From contig OZ025853.1 in the NCBI GenBank assembly GCA_964019425.1, forward strand, positions 310,001-374,000: DNA of 64,000 nucleotides, in the 5' to 3' direction. The translations under genes were made by a program, and so were the position numbers. This document shows, in pieces, positions 43,901-58,900 of the stretch. Under the pieces are notes generated by a model, which saw only the letters and a list, made by a program, of their open reading frames with translations, was not told the origin of the DNA and ran no database searches. Position 1 is the stretch's first letter, and every line of letters starts with the position of its first letter. Origin of the DNA: Flectonema sp. DT1601 (lineage: Eukaryota; Euglenozoa; Diplonemea; Diplonemida; Diplonemidae).

Positions 43901-46900
43901 ATCTCCCTGTGAGAATTGACCAAATTGATGTAATCTTCTAGTTCCTATTGAAGCAGGGTCTTCCTTTAGTGTAATCGATTCAATGAAAGCCTCACCACGT
44001 TGGAGACCAAGACGACCTAAGAAGAAGTCAACGACAGTTGAAGAATCTCCTGCTGGCCATGAGATTTCAACGCTGACTGCAGCACGAACATCAGCTGTTG
44101 GTGCTTCAATGACGCTGTATTGTTTCTCTTGGAAGTCACCTTCAGCTACTTTAACTTTAATAATACCAACAGAGAACTCTAATTGACATTGGATTACACC
44201 ATAATCACGCCATTCGAATGCTTGGTTTCCGAACCTATCAAACTGCGCAGCGCTGACACCGTACGGAAATGGTTCATCGTACTGGACGGCGTCATCATGA
44301 CGAAGATCACCAAGTCTGTATGGTTCATTGTTACGGATGTTTGTAATTAGAGTTTCCTCGTATTCACGATGTTCTAAAGTACATCCAAGAACTGCGTACG
44401 CATCATCTTCAATTGGAAGAGAGACTTCAATCAGCATTGGTTGTTTAATAAGAGTCTGAATAGATAATCCAAATCTATCAACACCAGTCTCACTCGCTTG
44501 ATACATAACAGACTCATGGTTTAGAAAATACGAGTATCTACCTGGGTCATCAATGTATTTATTGAGATTTCTTGCTATAAAGGAACGCTTTCTTTCAGGG
44601 TCAGCATACCCATCGAGGAATGCGAATTCAAGTCGTTTCTCAAGGGCTGATAATAACCCGAAATGATCAGATGTTATGACGTTACTATATTGGTCAACGA
44701 CCTCAACGTCGATAATAAAACTCTTACCCGCAACAGGATTACGCTCGTAGTTGATAACTCGAATAGCTCTCGGGTTGCAAGCTTCAAATTTTAATGATAC
44801 TCTTGGTGCCTGTGGGACAGGTCCAAGCTGTTGAATATCCCAGTTAGAAGCGTCAACCTGAAAGATTGCTATTCCTGGTTTAGTGTATCGTAGACTTGTG
44901 AATGTCGCAATTCCCTGGTCCAGTCGATATCCGAATCTAACAGCTTCGTGTAATTTTAGTTGTTTAACATCAGAGTCAGCTGATTCAACTACTTGACCAT
45001 CACCTGTGAAGACCGATATCTTTAACTTTCCAACCTTTGTAGCCCACTTGTCTTCACGTTTGCAGTCCCAAGAACAGAGATTTCCCCACGCATCCCAAGC
45101 CTTAGTAGTTACAGAGAACTCATCAGATGGACTACATGACAAACAAACAACACCTGTACTGATCTCTTGCTTTCCTTGAATGGAAGCAGTTAGTGTCTTT
45201 GGAGCATTTGGAGATATTAATAAATTAATATTCTGTTTGTCACATGTGACCTCACTCCCTGTCGGATCTCTAACTGTAATTATCATATTTCTACCAACTT
45301 GAGTTGCTAAGTTTGTGTTGAGTGAGAAGTCCATAATTCCCTTCTTGGATTGAATTCGGGTACGGCCATTTAAGACATCAACGGGGCTGGTACTTGGTGG
45401 GTCGAGTGCCACAGATGCTGTAGTTTGAGAGATAAAGGTACTCGAAGATCCAGTACATGCTTTAGGGTTATCAGTTGTATCTGTGCACAATACTCTCGTG
45501 ATACTATCACAAGGTACTAACTCCCAAGTGCTTACAATTGTTCCTACATCTGAGTCTGGTTGGAATGTCTTCCTTCGGGATAAGACTACACAGCGATCTC
45601 CCGATGCAATTTGTTGCATTCCAGCTCCAGGGAATGAGACGCCTTGTCTAAAGCTGTCGATGTATTGGAGAGTGTCACTTGCAAATAACTTTTGAACACC
45701 ATATTCCTGACGGATGGTGACACCAACTCCAAATTGCTCAACCTCAGCTGACGGATCAAATAGAGGCTGGAGAGCTGTTGCCCAATTCTCATGTTGAGGG
45801 AAGAATTTTGTTGTTCCTGCTGGACACTGACTTCCCTGAACAGTTGATACACATCTCGGCATATCCTGAACCACAACGTTGTCCATGAAGTCGAGAGCGG
45901 TATATCTAAAATCGAAGTTCATATTTGCTCTGTAGCAGCCTCTGCTTGGGGCAGTCTGTGAGCATTTTGTTACCTTTCCTGGGTACACTTGAACCTTGAT
46001 GAGACACTCCTCAGCGAAGTCTGACTGTATCTTAATGGTTCTCTCGACAAATCCATTTCCACGTACATCTCCTTGACGAATACCAGGAATCTTTGAGCTG
46101 TACATTAAATTAGGAAACCAAACAGTTCCAGTCTCTGCAAGGATAGCTACAGGACTAACATCGAATATGAATTGACCGTCCTCTTTGTACCATCTGCTGA
46201 TGTGATTTGTCGGTGGCGATGCTGGGATTGGCCTGTAACCATCTGGGTAGTCTTCTCCAGCAAGTTTACCACTGTCAAAGGTTCCAGTAGCAGACAGCTC
46301 ACCAGACTCGTCGAATAATTTCAAACTGACGGTCGCAACGTTCATTGCAATCGATGCACTCTCTCCTACCTCTGGAGGTTTAATAAACGACCAGATATCA
46401 AAGTGTTCTCCAGCACGAACTCTTAAGATTTCAGTATTTGGACATTGAACGACGTCATTCTGAACTTCAACAGTGCATGCGTCACCTTCTAGGTTACCAA
46501 ATGAATCAGACACTCTTAAAGTTGTTAAACCCTTGCATGTTGCACCCGTGGCGTCATCGTAGCAGCTAATTTGATCTGCTTCATCTGGTAGCCATACGGC
46601 ATTGTCGAGTAGAGCGATTCCTTCTTCTGCTTCAGCACTTAGTGATCCACTGAGAACTCCTCCCTGTCCAGCGTATCTAGGCGGAGCATCACCTACATTT
46701 GGATACTTTGTTGTTTCGTATTCAACAATAGAATAGGAACTTCTGAGTTCAAATAATATCATCGCATCGCTACCTCCACAGTTTGCTTCTCCTGAAGGAC
46801 ATGACTGTGTACAGGCTTCCTCAGACTGGATTACTAAACTCTTTGGTTCTTCAATTGAACACCAACACTGAGAACCAGCAATGATTGCGAAGTAGTTAGC

Positions 46901-49900
46901 AGTGAATTGTTCAAAACAGGCTTCCATACACTCATTTCTGGAGAGTTTGTGGAGATTAACTCTTGCTTCAAATTCCATCAGTGAGATTGTTGAGAAACAT
47001 CCAATCTTTGAATAGCTCAACGGATCTGAAGTGTCACACAAGTTTCCATCTTTATCGAGAATAGCGACGTTCATTGGGAACATTGTTTGTCTTGTTCCTA
47101 TAATTGGGATTGGACCTGATCTACATCCTTGAGGCGATATGATATCTAACTTTCTAGGAGTACAATGATCAACTTCCACACTTGTAGTGTACGCAACAGC
47201 GATATTCGGAGCATTAGCAACAGCAACTGATAAACTAATACCAGAATCAACTCTCGAGTGTGTTGCTATAATTGTACATCTGCCATCAGAGAGAACTGTC
47301 GAAGACCGGGTTTCGAACTTGGTTGACGGATCGCTATTTTCATAACGCTCTGGTTCACTAGTGTAAACCATGACATCAAGACGATGACCCTTCCAAGGAA
47401 CAGCATACTCTCCAGACCACTGTTTAGTGATTCTGTTTCCACAAGAGTCCTGAAGCTCAACAGTGAAATCGAATGGCTCACAGTCACCTTCTCCGTATGA
47501 CTTTATCTCTTCAGGAGGGTGGCTAATAGTTTTCAATCTCGAAGCTGGACCAGTCATAATCTTAATTGGAGGAAGTACCATACAACAAATAGGTGCGGTT
47601 GGTACTAGACAAGAATCTCCATAGCAACGCTTCTCACACTTACTTTGAACGACGTTAGTTTCGTCGTCGATGCTCTCAAGGACTTGTCCTTCGAAACCTG
47701 CCGAAGAAATATCGAGATCGCGGATGAACAACACAAGGTTTTCAGCTCTGTTGTAAGTTAACTCAAACTCAACAATTCCATTTCTGGACATCACCTTTGC
47801 GTTACCTAAGTCACCAGTTCCTTGCATAATAGAAGCGGATATTCTGTGTTCAGTTGGCACAACGTTTCTCCAATAATCAACAATATTTAATATGATACGA
47901 ATCGGTCCATTTGAACCGCCACAGTCTGGAGCTTCCCACACAGTTGGAACAAAGTCTGTCTTCAGGTGATGTGGAAAGCTAGGAAGTACTTTGATGATCG
48001 AACTTGTCGCAATACCACAACTGTCATCTAGGGAACTATAAAATGATAGTTTGATGTTCTCTACTTTGTTGTACCAAAGTCTAGAGTAGGTTACCTTGTG
48101 TGAATCCATAGTCTTTCTGTGAGGATCAAGAAGCTCTTCATACACAGCTGTTGGTTTAGAAGAGAATATATCAAATCCAGGACAGGAAGTAGCATCATCA
48201 AAGTCTTCACCAGTAGCGCAAGTACAGCGATCGTTGAATGTTATAATCGCTTGAGCTCCTTCGTCTCTGCAACATCTAATGCAACCCTCACGATTATCTA
48301 CGAATGGCATTGAGATGGTAAACTCTAAACTTGGTAGTGTTATACATTTTACTTCACCAATTGGATCATCGACTTCGAATAACGTACCAGCAGATGTTCC
48401 TTCAGTAGCAGATTGAGCTTCCATTGACAAGTACACGTCTTGACACGGAATTCCTCCAATCTGACCACTGATCGCACCATCAATTTCAACCCATCCTCTC
48501 TCAGGAATAAATGTAATACCCCTATATTGAATACAAGTACCTGATACAATATCTCTGTGGAAGTCTTCAGCATCGTAGAATCCAATAAACTTACTCGCGT
48601 AGTTCCAACTCGTACATCTTGGGTTGGATTTGCATTCAGCTTGACAGTCTTTTGGTGAAGCTTTGATGGTTTGTGAAATAACCTTTCCACCCTTACTTGT
48701 CGCAGGGAATCTCCAGTGGTTTACTTGCCAGTCACAGTAGGCAACGTTTCCTGGAAGGCTACCAATTCCGTCGAATAAGGCGACAGATACTGAAAATGGT
48801 TGTCCTGCAACAACCGTACGAGGTTGTCTCTTAATAACCCACTGACATGGAGTACTTGGTACTACAGTAAAAGGCCATGGCTCACTTGATTGACAAGCTC
48901 CTCCTTCATGAATAGCTGTTATCCACATCACTGTTGGTGCAGTGTCAATACTCCAAGCTAAGTTATCAACAGAGATTCCGTATAAATTATTATCAGCTGA
49001 GTCACCAATCTTAAGAGTAAAGGAGGCCGTATTAACCGTACGTGCGTTCATTGTCAGTCCCGACGTGTCAGTTTGACGAAGACTCTCAACTCTGGATGCT
49101 ATTAATTTAATACTTCCTGCAGCAGCTTCTTCATAATTATTTTCAATCGGTGAACGACCATCTGGACCTGTTACACCAACATCGACAGATTCTATATTGT
49201 GGAATGCGTATGGTGATTTATCTGTTCCCATCATAGGTCTTCCTGCTAAGAGAGTTCTACTACCACTTCGAGGAGAGCTGTTGGGCATCATTGTTAACTT
49301 ACAACGAGAGCATTTCATTGGACTTGATAGCATTAGAGGTCTGGTTCTACAGAGTTTATTAACTCGAGGGGCATCACAAGTTACAGTCACACTCAGTTGA
49401 GTTAGAAGCTGTCTTGTCTTTGATGCTCCCGGAGAAGGATTCCATGTACAAGCTCCATTTGCTTCACATGCGGTTTGACCGAGTCCGTTACATGCCGCAG
49501 CTGGTCCGGAACAGAATCCAGCAACAGCAATATTTCTTGAACTTGAGATGATCACACCATCGAATTCTACATTAGCACCATTTCTCATGTAAGATGATGT
49601 TGGTCCAGTAATTCTTACACAGTCAGGTTCACTTGGGTTACAAATAATCGCATTCTCAGTTAGTACAACACCTTCCCGAAGCCTACAAGGGTTTCCACCA
49701 GAAGTAGCACCAGTACAAAGTTGTGAGTTAAACCATCCTGGTCCACATGATGATGATGAATCACTTGTTCTACAAGCAGTGTTGTGAGGGTTTAAGTCCC
49801 AAGCAAGAGTCTGAGGTACTTTACTAAATCTATTCTGATGTTGTAAGTACCATAAGTCAGCGTCTCCTGAACAAACATGAAGTTCTTTAGATCCACACAT

Positions 49901-52900
49901 CGTACTTGATTGACCTTCTGGTGTTACTCGAGACACACCACCAATCATGAACATAGCATCGCGGATTTCATCACCACCAATGTTCCATTCGTAGAAGACA
50001 CCCTGACCTCCAAGGATCCTTCTTGCTGGAATTAGAGATGCTTCCCAAGCACAAGGTTTAACACAGCCACCACTTATAAGAGCACATGAGTATACTCCAC
50101 TAGCCACGCATTGCTCCGGTGTTAAAGTTGTACAGACGTCTCCTGCAGCCTCGCAAGTTGCTTGTGATGTGAAAACACCACATCTGTCAGTTGAGGCGTC
50201 GAATCCAGTAGCAAGTGACTGCGGGTGGACGGCGTCTTTTCTACCAATGCAACCACCACCTGCAGCAACAGGTTGTTTAAGATCATCATCAGAGAGCCAT
50301 TCCTTATCTTCAATGCTGTAGACTCGAAGTTTCTGATCAACATATCGACTTCCTGTTGGAAAGTCACTGAAAACAGAACCAAAGTCATTACTACCACCGT
50401 AGAATGTAACCTCCTTACGATATGGATCGAATGCCCACGATGAGAGGATTACTGACGGACCTTCGTCATCTTCGAGTCTCCAACCACCAAGAAGATCGTT
50501 GAGATCAATTGACCAGACGTCAGTGTTAATACTTGGTCCAGGTGATAAAGTAACACCTCCAATGATGTACCATCTTGATCCAACCAATGCTGTTGCTGCA
50601 CCAGCACGAGCTCGTGGTGGTGATGGCTTACCTGTTCCGGTATGAGCTGGAAGGTTAACTCTTGTCCATGATAAGGTTGCCTTGTCTGTTGTTGACAAGA
50701 CTGGTTTCAAGTCCAAAGCGTACAGCTCAAAACTTCCGTCAACACCAACCATCGGTTCATCATCACTGAAAGTAGCTCCACCAATACCAGAAAAGGCGTA
50801 CATAACACCCTTATAAATAACTGATTGAGTGAACCAGAGCCTTGGACGAATAGTACCTCCGGAAACATCAATTTGGTGCCAGCGTTTGCTTGCATCAGTT
50901 GGATCTGTTGATAGCCTCCAGAGATCACTATTGCAACAGTCACCAGGCATACCTGGTTTACCAATACTACGACCTCCAAATACAAACATTACTTCACTTG
51001 ATGATGATCCAGCAGCTCCCTTTGTTAATGTTCTCGCAAAGTGTGTTGAGTGACCTGTTCTGGGACTTGGTCCAGCTAGATCACAGTTTTCCATTGGAAT
51101 CTGTTGTCCATTCCTTGCACACTCACCACCATACAATCCAAGTGTGAAACTTCCAGGTGTCGCAAGATTAGCATTAGTGAGATCTGGTACAGCCCAGTGC
51201 TTCCTCCAAACAGGAGGTCGTGTAAGTTCTACTTCCCAAACTGATGTACGTCCTTCTGGAATGATTGCACCAACAGTCATATTCTTTGGTACAGTTGAAG
51301 AACCACCGTAAAGGTATACTTTACTTGGTGTGTTAAGACTTTGAGTAAAAGTATGACCCCAAACATTACGTTCTAAACGATCATCAAGAGAATCAGTATT
51401 CGGAGCTTTGTACCACCTCTTTGCAGGTGGGATAATTTCGTCACCAAGTCTGAAATCATCAGTGCCAATTTTTTCGAATGAATTAATGCGATCACTCTTT
51501 GCAATGCCAACAGTAATACGACAGTCTGATACTTGATGGGCTCTAAGAAGATTACCGGCTCTATCTCTGGCTTCAATTTCAACAACGTCTTCATTTGGTA
51601 CATCAAATGTGCAAGTTTTCGGTGATGAAATCTCATGTAGCTGACAGATATCACCTGGACAGACATTCACAACTCTTGTAGACTTCACTTCATATGTGAG
51701 TGTCTTCTGAGCAATGATTGCGTACTTCTCCATTGCTTCAATTCTGATTGAAATCTTCTCAGCGATGTCATAACTCAAATCATCAAAAATAACTTCACCA
51801 TTCGCTGTACTCTTAGTTAATGTTCCACGAAGAGTTCCAGTTGGGGTGAAAGCACCACCCGTGGCTATCAATACGGATACAGAAATTGGAGTCAACACTT
51901 TGTTATTACCAAACTTATCACGAACTTGAATAGTAATTGGAGGCATCCTAATCTCTGATACAATATGACCATCGTTCTGACAAGGAATATTGTCTGCGGG
52001 TTGTGTTATAAAGACCACGTGATCTAAATCAGCTGGACACACTGCAAGCTGTCCAACACCAGGGCAAAGACGCTTTCCAGAACAGCACTTTTCTTGAGTT
52101 GATGGACAGGTAATTCTAAACGGCTCACACTCTTCATTATTTAATACTGTTGCAGGACATGATGTAAGACCTCCATTTGGAAGTGGTAAGTCTGTTGATA
52201 CGAAGACTTGAATATCTTCTGCTGTTGAGAACCTCGTTGTCAGCATAGCTACACCTGATTGGAATTGACCTTGTGGTTCAGCAGGGACTGGAGGTGAACT
52301 TATACCAGCGAATTTAGCAAAAGCCGCCCCTCTTGCAGATGGAACACGATTACCAAAAGCATCACGTATTGCTACATGAATAGTTGTATCTTGACCAGCA
52401 AACACATCTGGTGATCTTGACAAACACTTTAAGTGATCTGGTGAAGCAGGTACAACTGTTACTCCACATTCCTTTCTTAGATTCTCGTTAGATCTTGGTG
52501 GAGCACTACATGGGCAGACAAAACCATTACATGCACATCCTCCATCATTCCAGTCATTAACCATTGGGAAATCACAAGTAAAAGTATCTGGTTGAGATGT
52601 AACCGTTACTTGTTTATTAAACTCTGTGAAAACACCATAACAGAATCCTCCTGTTTTAACCCATGAGGCACCATTAGCTTCAGGTCCATCCATTCCAGAG
52701 TATGTCATCTTTACCTTAGCGACGCAGTCATCAAATGAAACAGCCTTGTCATTGATGACTCGAAGGCTCTCAACAGCAGGCATTCCTTGACGTGGTGAAC
52801 ACCCAGGAGCGGTTTCAACGTACCAAATAACTTGTTGTGCTACTGTGTGTTTAATGAGGTCTTCATCTATAGAGAAACCAGCATTATCAACAGCTCCTGT

Positions 52901-55900
52901 TACTGCCCAATTACCTGGTATTGGTTGGGTTACAGTATCTTCTTTGGTACAGAAACCTGGGAATCCAATCTTCTTTGGAACACAAGCACCACCATCAAGT
53001 TCACAAATATCAGAACCAGTGCAGTCTGTTGGACTTGGACATGTAAACACTTTACCAATACAGTTATCCATTGGCCATCCATGTGTTCTATCAACTGCGT
53101 CTTTAAAAGTTGGGTAGACCTCAACTTGTCCCTTAGAGACGAGACTGAAGTCATCGGTTAACGCTCTCTTTAAGTTAGCAAAGCGACCTCTGACTCTAAT
53201 GTATAAATTATTGTATCCGGTTGAGCATGTTGGACAATAACGACGAATGATATTGTGATAAGCTTCCTTACGAAGTACGTTAAATTGAGAGACACCAATA
53301 TCATAGTTGAGAGTAGCACCAGTGACGCTAACAACTGGAGTCCATACAACACCACCAGGGTATTCAGCTGATGTCTCATCTGGTAATCCTGAATCCATTC
53401 CATCAGGTCCTTGAGTATCAGCCCAACATGTTATCTTATAGGACCCGGCAACATGAAGTGTTGATTGTGAAGACACAACCGAACCTAATAAATTGAGTCC
53501 AGTAATCTGACTGTGTGTCTCAGTGACTCTAATTCTTGATACTCTATTTGGGTACAGTCTGGATACGAAGTCAGGATTTCTATCTGGTTCCGCGTCAGTT
53601 ACTTTACAAGACACTACTACTTTAGTAGTGGCAGGGAATCCAACCTCATTACCAAATTCATCGTGGATGTGCATACCCATTCTCAGTGGTTGGCCAGCAA
53701 TTAAAGTTCTCGCAGGACAAGCTCCACACGATCCATCAGAAGGAGAGCCAGTTGTTTTACACTTTGTGCAGGTACCTGAACGCATACCACCAGCGCATGC
53801 TGGATCAGACTGGTCTTTACAACCTGAAACTGCACCAACAGAATCCTCAGTTACTGGAGCTGGTACCACAGCGAGAGTTTGATACAAGGAACATGTGTTG
53901 TCTGCCCCAAAGGACCATCCTCTACATCTTCTATCATCAAAACAGATCTTCTTACATTCTAAGAAGCCATCAATGTCTGTAGTTTCCGATAGAGCTGTTC
54001 CTACGAACTTCTTATCCACTAATAATGGATTGCTACCAGTCTTTGTACCCATACACATCTCATATGGTTCGTTAGGTGCGACTATTATGTCATCACAGTC
54101 ACCTGGTGGTCTTCCAACAGCCTCATCATCGGTGTTGAATTGGAGCCAATCAAGGGTTGAGATGCTGTTTTTTTGTTTTGTTTTTTTCTGTATAATGTGT
54201 ATTTTAAAAAACCATTATGAATACATAACATACCTATTACTTCGGGGAGTAATCTCTAACTTAATTACAGCTGAACGGTAGTATGTGAGTCTATCAAAAG
54301 TCATAACGCCATTCACTGCTGCGATACCATTTTGAACTCTCCTTTCCGCAAGGAGGTTGCACCGAGTGGTCGGCATATCAAATGGAAACATGACAGGCGA
54401 TTGTCCAAATGCACAATCAGCTGCGAGAGCTTCACACGCGGCTGTATCAAGACCGTCACATGTTGTTGGAAGAAGACCAGCTGCTGCAGGACGTTTCGCA
54501 AATCTGCTGTTCTCCAATACCCATCCTCCAGTCATGACTCTCGCGTATGACATCGTATCACAGTTTGTATTTGCGGGACATTCAATCGGAGTGAATTGTC
54601 CATTAACTCTCTTTATGACACTTCCTCTGATTGAGAACTCATCTCCAGCTAATACCATAGCTGGAGAGTCGTCACAGACAATACGAATGCCAAGAACAGT
54701 CATTGCTCCACATTGTGCTCTAATTGATCCATCATCGTTAGTTAATTCCAATCGAAGAGGATCACTAGCTGCTGGTCTTGCTCTAGAGTAGAAGAAGTCA
54801 TCAGTGTATGTCGCTATTCCTGTAGAGCCGCTTACTGTTAAGCCATCACCAGTTAACTCACCAGGTGTTAGTTCAGAATCAGTAACCCTACCACAACAGA
54901 CGTAACCATTGTCATCAGTTTCAGGTAACTCTCTTATTGTAACTGCGCAACTACCTCCATCACGTGTACATGTTCTGGCTGAGTTACCGTAGGTGTCAGT
55001 CAGTAGTCCAGTAAAACCTCTAAATGGCTGTCCCTGTGCAACAAGACGTGTGTCAGTCACACATGATAGTTTAGCCCATGGTGCGTGAGAGATACATATC
55101 TTTGGTGATACCGCTGATACCAAATCCTGGGAAGTCGCTTCCAAGAAGATACACTCAGCTCTGTTGTAAGTAATTCCACAAATTTGAAAGACTCCATTGA
55201 CACTATCAAGGGTAGTGATACCACCGAGTTCGTCATCACCAATACAAGTTGCAGCACATCTCTTCCTGCTTAATGAAACTCTTCTGTTTGGATATGTCGC
55301 AGGTAGTTCTGCAGGTGAGGTTTCAATGCCAAGGTTGGATATAGGGTCTAAGATTCCAATATCGAAACCAGTTCCATCCAGTGTTGGGTCTTCACCAAAG
55401 ATTGGATCCTCAACAATTGGTGTACAGCTCCCAGTGTCGAGGTCGTTGAGTGTAATTGAAGGAGCTTCACCAAACAAACTGAATCCTGAAAGACCTCCAA
55501 ATAGTCCACCTCCACCGAAATCAGGAAAGTCAAATTCATCTTCAATCGGATCAGAGTCACAACCAACGTCCTCAACTAAGATTGATGGTTCTTGAAATTC
55601 GTTAACAGTTTTATACAGAGCACGGACTGCAGCATCTGTCTCGTCAACAATATTACCATAAGTATCTTGAATTACAACGGTAGCACAGAATTCTTCTCCC
55701 GCTCTAAGTGGTGATAATATCGAATTCCCGCTTGCTTTTCCCATAATTGGTTCCAAAGGAAGCTTCGTGGGATCGCCGTTTACTCTTTCTTTTATTTCTG
55801 TGAATGCTAAGCAGCAAGGATCAGCCGCAACAATCGGAAGTTCCGGTGCTTGACAAGGAAGGACATTCGATCCCGGCACCTCAGCAGAAATAGTGATTGT

Positions 55901-58900
55901 TTCTGGCGCACGTAAGTAACGAGTGGTAAAGACCACCGACTGTCCCATTATTTCTTTTGATGTTTCACCTCCGAGTTCGCCTTGGGCGTCAACTAAGTTG
56001 ATTTTGGCTTGAAAACCTCCCTTCAGCTGTTCTGTAATTGGGTTGGCGAAGGCGTCAAAGAATTGAACTCTGACCTTGAAATCATCACCTGCCTTCCAAA
56101 ATGGATGAGGAACTTCAAAAGAAAAGTCTGTTGTAAATGCTCTGCAATTATCTGGTTGAGCAGGTGTGATTTCAATTCGGCAGTCAGCGTCGCGAAGACC
56201 TGGAGATGATGCAATTAAAAACCACTTTGAAGCCTTAGTGATTAACAATCCAGAGAACATAGCCTCATCAGAACCCTGCAAATTACTCGCAGGAGGAAAT
56301 GAATTCCAAGTTGAGTAAAGAGCTCCCCTGCTTGATACTCCAAAGAAACTTGTGACCTCAACAGCAGCAGACAATGTGATGTCCATCTCCCATGACGTTG
56401 TTGGATTGTTGTATCCGTCAAGTACTTCGATGACGTGATTGAATAGCTCTCCAGCAATGGCTTTGTGTGCCGGATTACAATTTTTAAAACGAAGTTTTTC
56501 AGGTGCTCCTGGTAAGATTGTCACCTTGAATGGTGCAGGTGCTCCGATAGCACTTTTGGCATTGCCAGCATTCCCCCAGAAGTTGTATATGTATGTACCG
56601 GCATTGTATCGGAACAGGTTATTAAATTTAACAATTCGACCGTCCTCAAGAACATCTCTTCCACACTTTGGACATACAGCTGATGGTCCAGATACATATT
56701 CCATAGACACAGAGAATTGTTCAATCTGACAGTTGGTTTCAACCCAACACTGAGTACCATCAGCCAGTTCTATTGAAACTGCGACGTTGAAAATTTCACC
56801 AGCGATTACAATAATATGACTTACTGTTGGCTGTACAATTACAAGTTTAGGTCCCATAATTGGAATGTACCCACTCATTCCCTCAATAGTTGCGTACTCA
56901 TCTGATCGAAGGTTCAGATCTTGGATGAGATCGTCAGAAACACCACCAGCTGGACAGCCCAATATCGATGGTGTTTCTGATCTCTTTAACTCTAGTCTAA
57001 GTTTAAAACAAGCAGTGTCTAAACCTCTCTCCACTGCGCTGTATGCAAACCCACCAAAGGAAGTAACACCATCTCTGAGTTGTGCTGTTGGTTTGAACGG
57101 TTCTGCTTCACCTGTTCCATCAGCAAATCGAGCTCCAATTCGAACAAGTGAATTCAACTTTCTCGCTACACCGTTGTAACGACAGCGATCTAAAGATAGA
57201 GGAGGTGCGCCATCATCCCATGGGAAGATTCCAAGTTTCGCAGAGCTCCATTTTACCAAGTTTTCATACCTGTCAAATACATTTGCTGTCATCAATGGGA
57301 AAGGTCCTAACGCAGCCTGAGACTCTGGTGGATTAACGATAACAATATTAGAAATCGGTCCCGCGTGAAAGCATATCTTCCTCGAGGTCTGTGATGGTTG
57401 CAAACCGCTATCAGATTCTGCTGTTGCGATAACACACTGAGCAGCTGTTGAAGTGATGGTAAACACTAGAATTCTTCCGCTAACTCTCGTTGACTGTGAA
57501 ACTGATGCAGTAACACGACCTTTTGTATCAATAAATCCACTAATAGCAAGGGAGATCATATTGTCAGGGTAGCCTGCAGTACAGACACCCTGAGCTGATA
57601 TTTCACCTCCTTCAGGTGTTGCTGTCAATTGTACTTCATCAGCGCAATCACGTGGAGTGCTAGGGTGTGCACAATCCGCATAATCACCTTTAACATCCGC
57701 AAGATTACCACCTGCATCTCTAACATGAACGATGTAAGAAAGTGATTGTCCAACAGCTGCTTGAGGACAATCAAAAGAGTTAGATTCTTGTAAACATCTT
57801 TGGTTATAATCACCAGTTAGAACTCCGACATCATTTGGAGCACAAGGCTGATCAGCTAACTCAAGTCTGTAAGCTCTGTTTGGATAAATAGTAGTAGAAG
57901 GGCATTGAACTGAAATCAACTGCTGTGGGTATGCTGTTTCCCTTCTGTACACAGCTAGATATCTGTGATCTGTTGTTGTAGAGCTACTACCACATGCCAT
58001 ATTATGTAATCCCGATGAATCACCTGAACATCCAGGAGCGTTACAAATATCTCTACTGGCAGCTCCATAAGCGGGAACAATATTTACTTCTCTACTGCAA
58101 ATACATAATTGTGACTTCTTTTCATCTTCACTTGTGATGATAAATGTTGGGAAAATCGCACATTTCTTAGCACACATCGATGGTGTCATCATGAATGATC
58201 TATACGTACGTGTACATAAATTAGTATCTAGGATTGATGAGGAGGTATAGTCATTTAGACATCCGGCAAAAGAATAGCTGGATTTCGGTGTTGACAACCC
58301 TGCTGGTGATACCGCCATTGAGAATTGCATGTTTGTTGCGATTTTGTCAGTTTTAATGCTCCATGAGGCAACACCTCCCACAATTATAGAGGTTTTCTGA
58401 CCTATTATTTCACCAGGACCATTCTCATTTACAGTAAGAGACATTCCGTGAACTCTCTCTGTGACTCCATTTCCATAAGTATCCTGAAGACGAGCCATCA
58501 AGTCTATTCTATCCATAGCTAAAGCCTTCACAGGTGATTTCACACATTGGATTGCAGCAGGAGCTGCTGGGTAGATAGTTATAAAACCCTGTGCTCTTTG
58601 AAATCTGACCTTTTGAGCGTCTGGTCTACAAGTGGAACACGCACACGTAACGATAACCTTTACGTTTCCAGCAGTAGTGTAACCTGACGTGAACGATACT
58701 TCTCCCTGACTATTAGTCGTACCACCCAAGACACTGATAGCTGAAAATGGATGAGCAACGTAGTCATTTAGTGATTCATCGAAATGACCAGCCTCAGCAA
58801 AACAAAATACGCCATCTGTTTGTGAAACCATTCCGTTCTTTGTTTTTAAAACAGCTGAGAATCGAAGTGGTTCACAACCTGATACAATGTCAGGATCACA

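Noticed and set aside
54357-54791. 144-codon plus-strand frame opposite the giant gene, and similar ones along 33-63 kb
   Set aside because: These are antisense shadows of the long minus-strand coding frame. They have no domains, and the minus-strand frame has recognisable modules at the same places.
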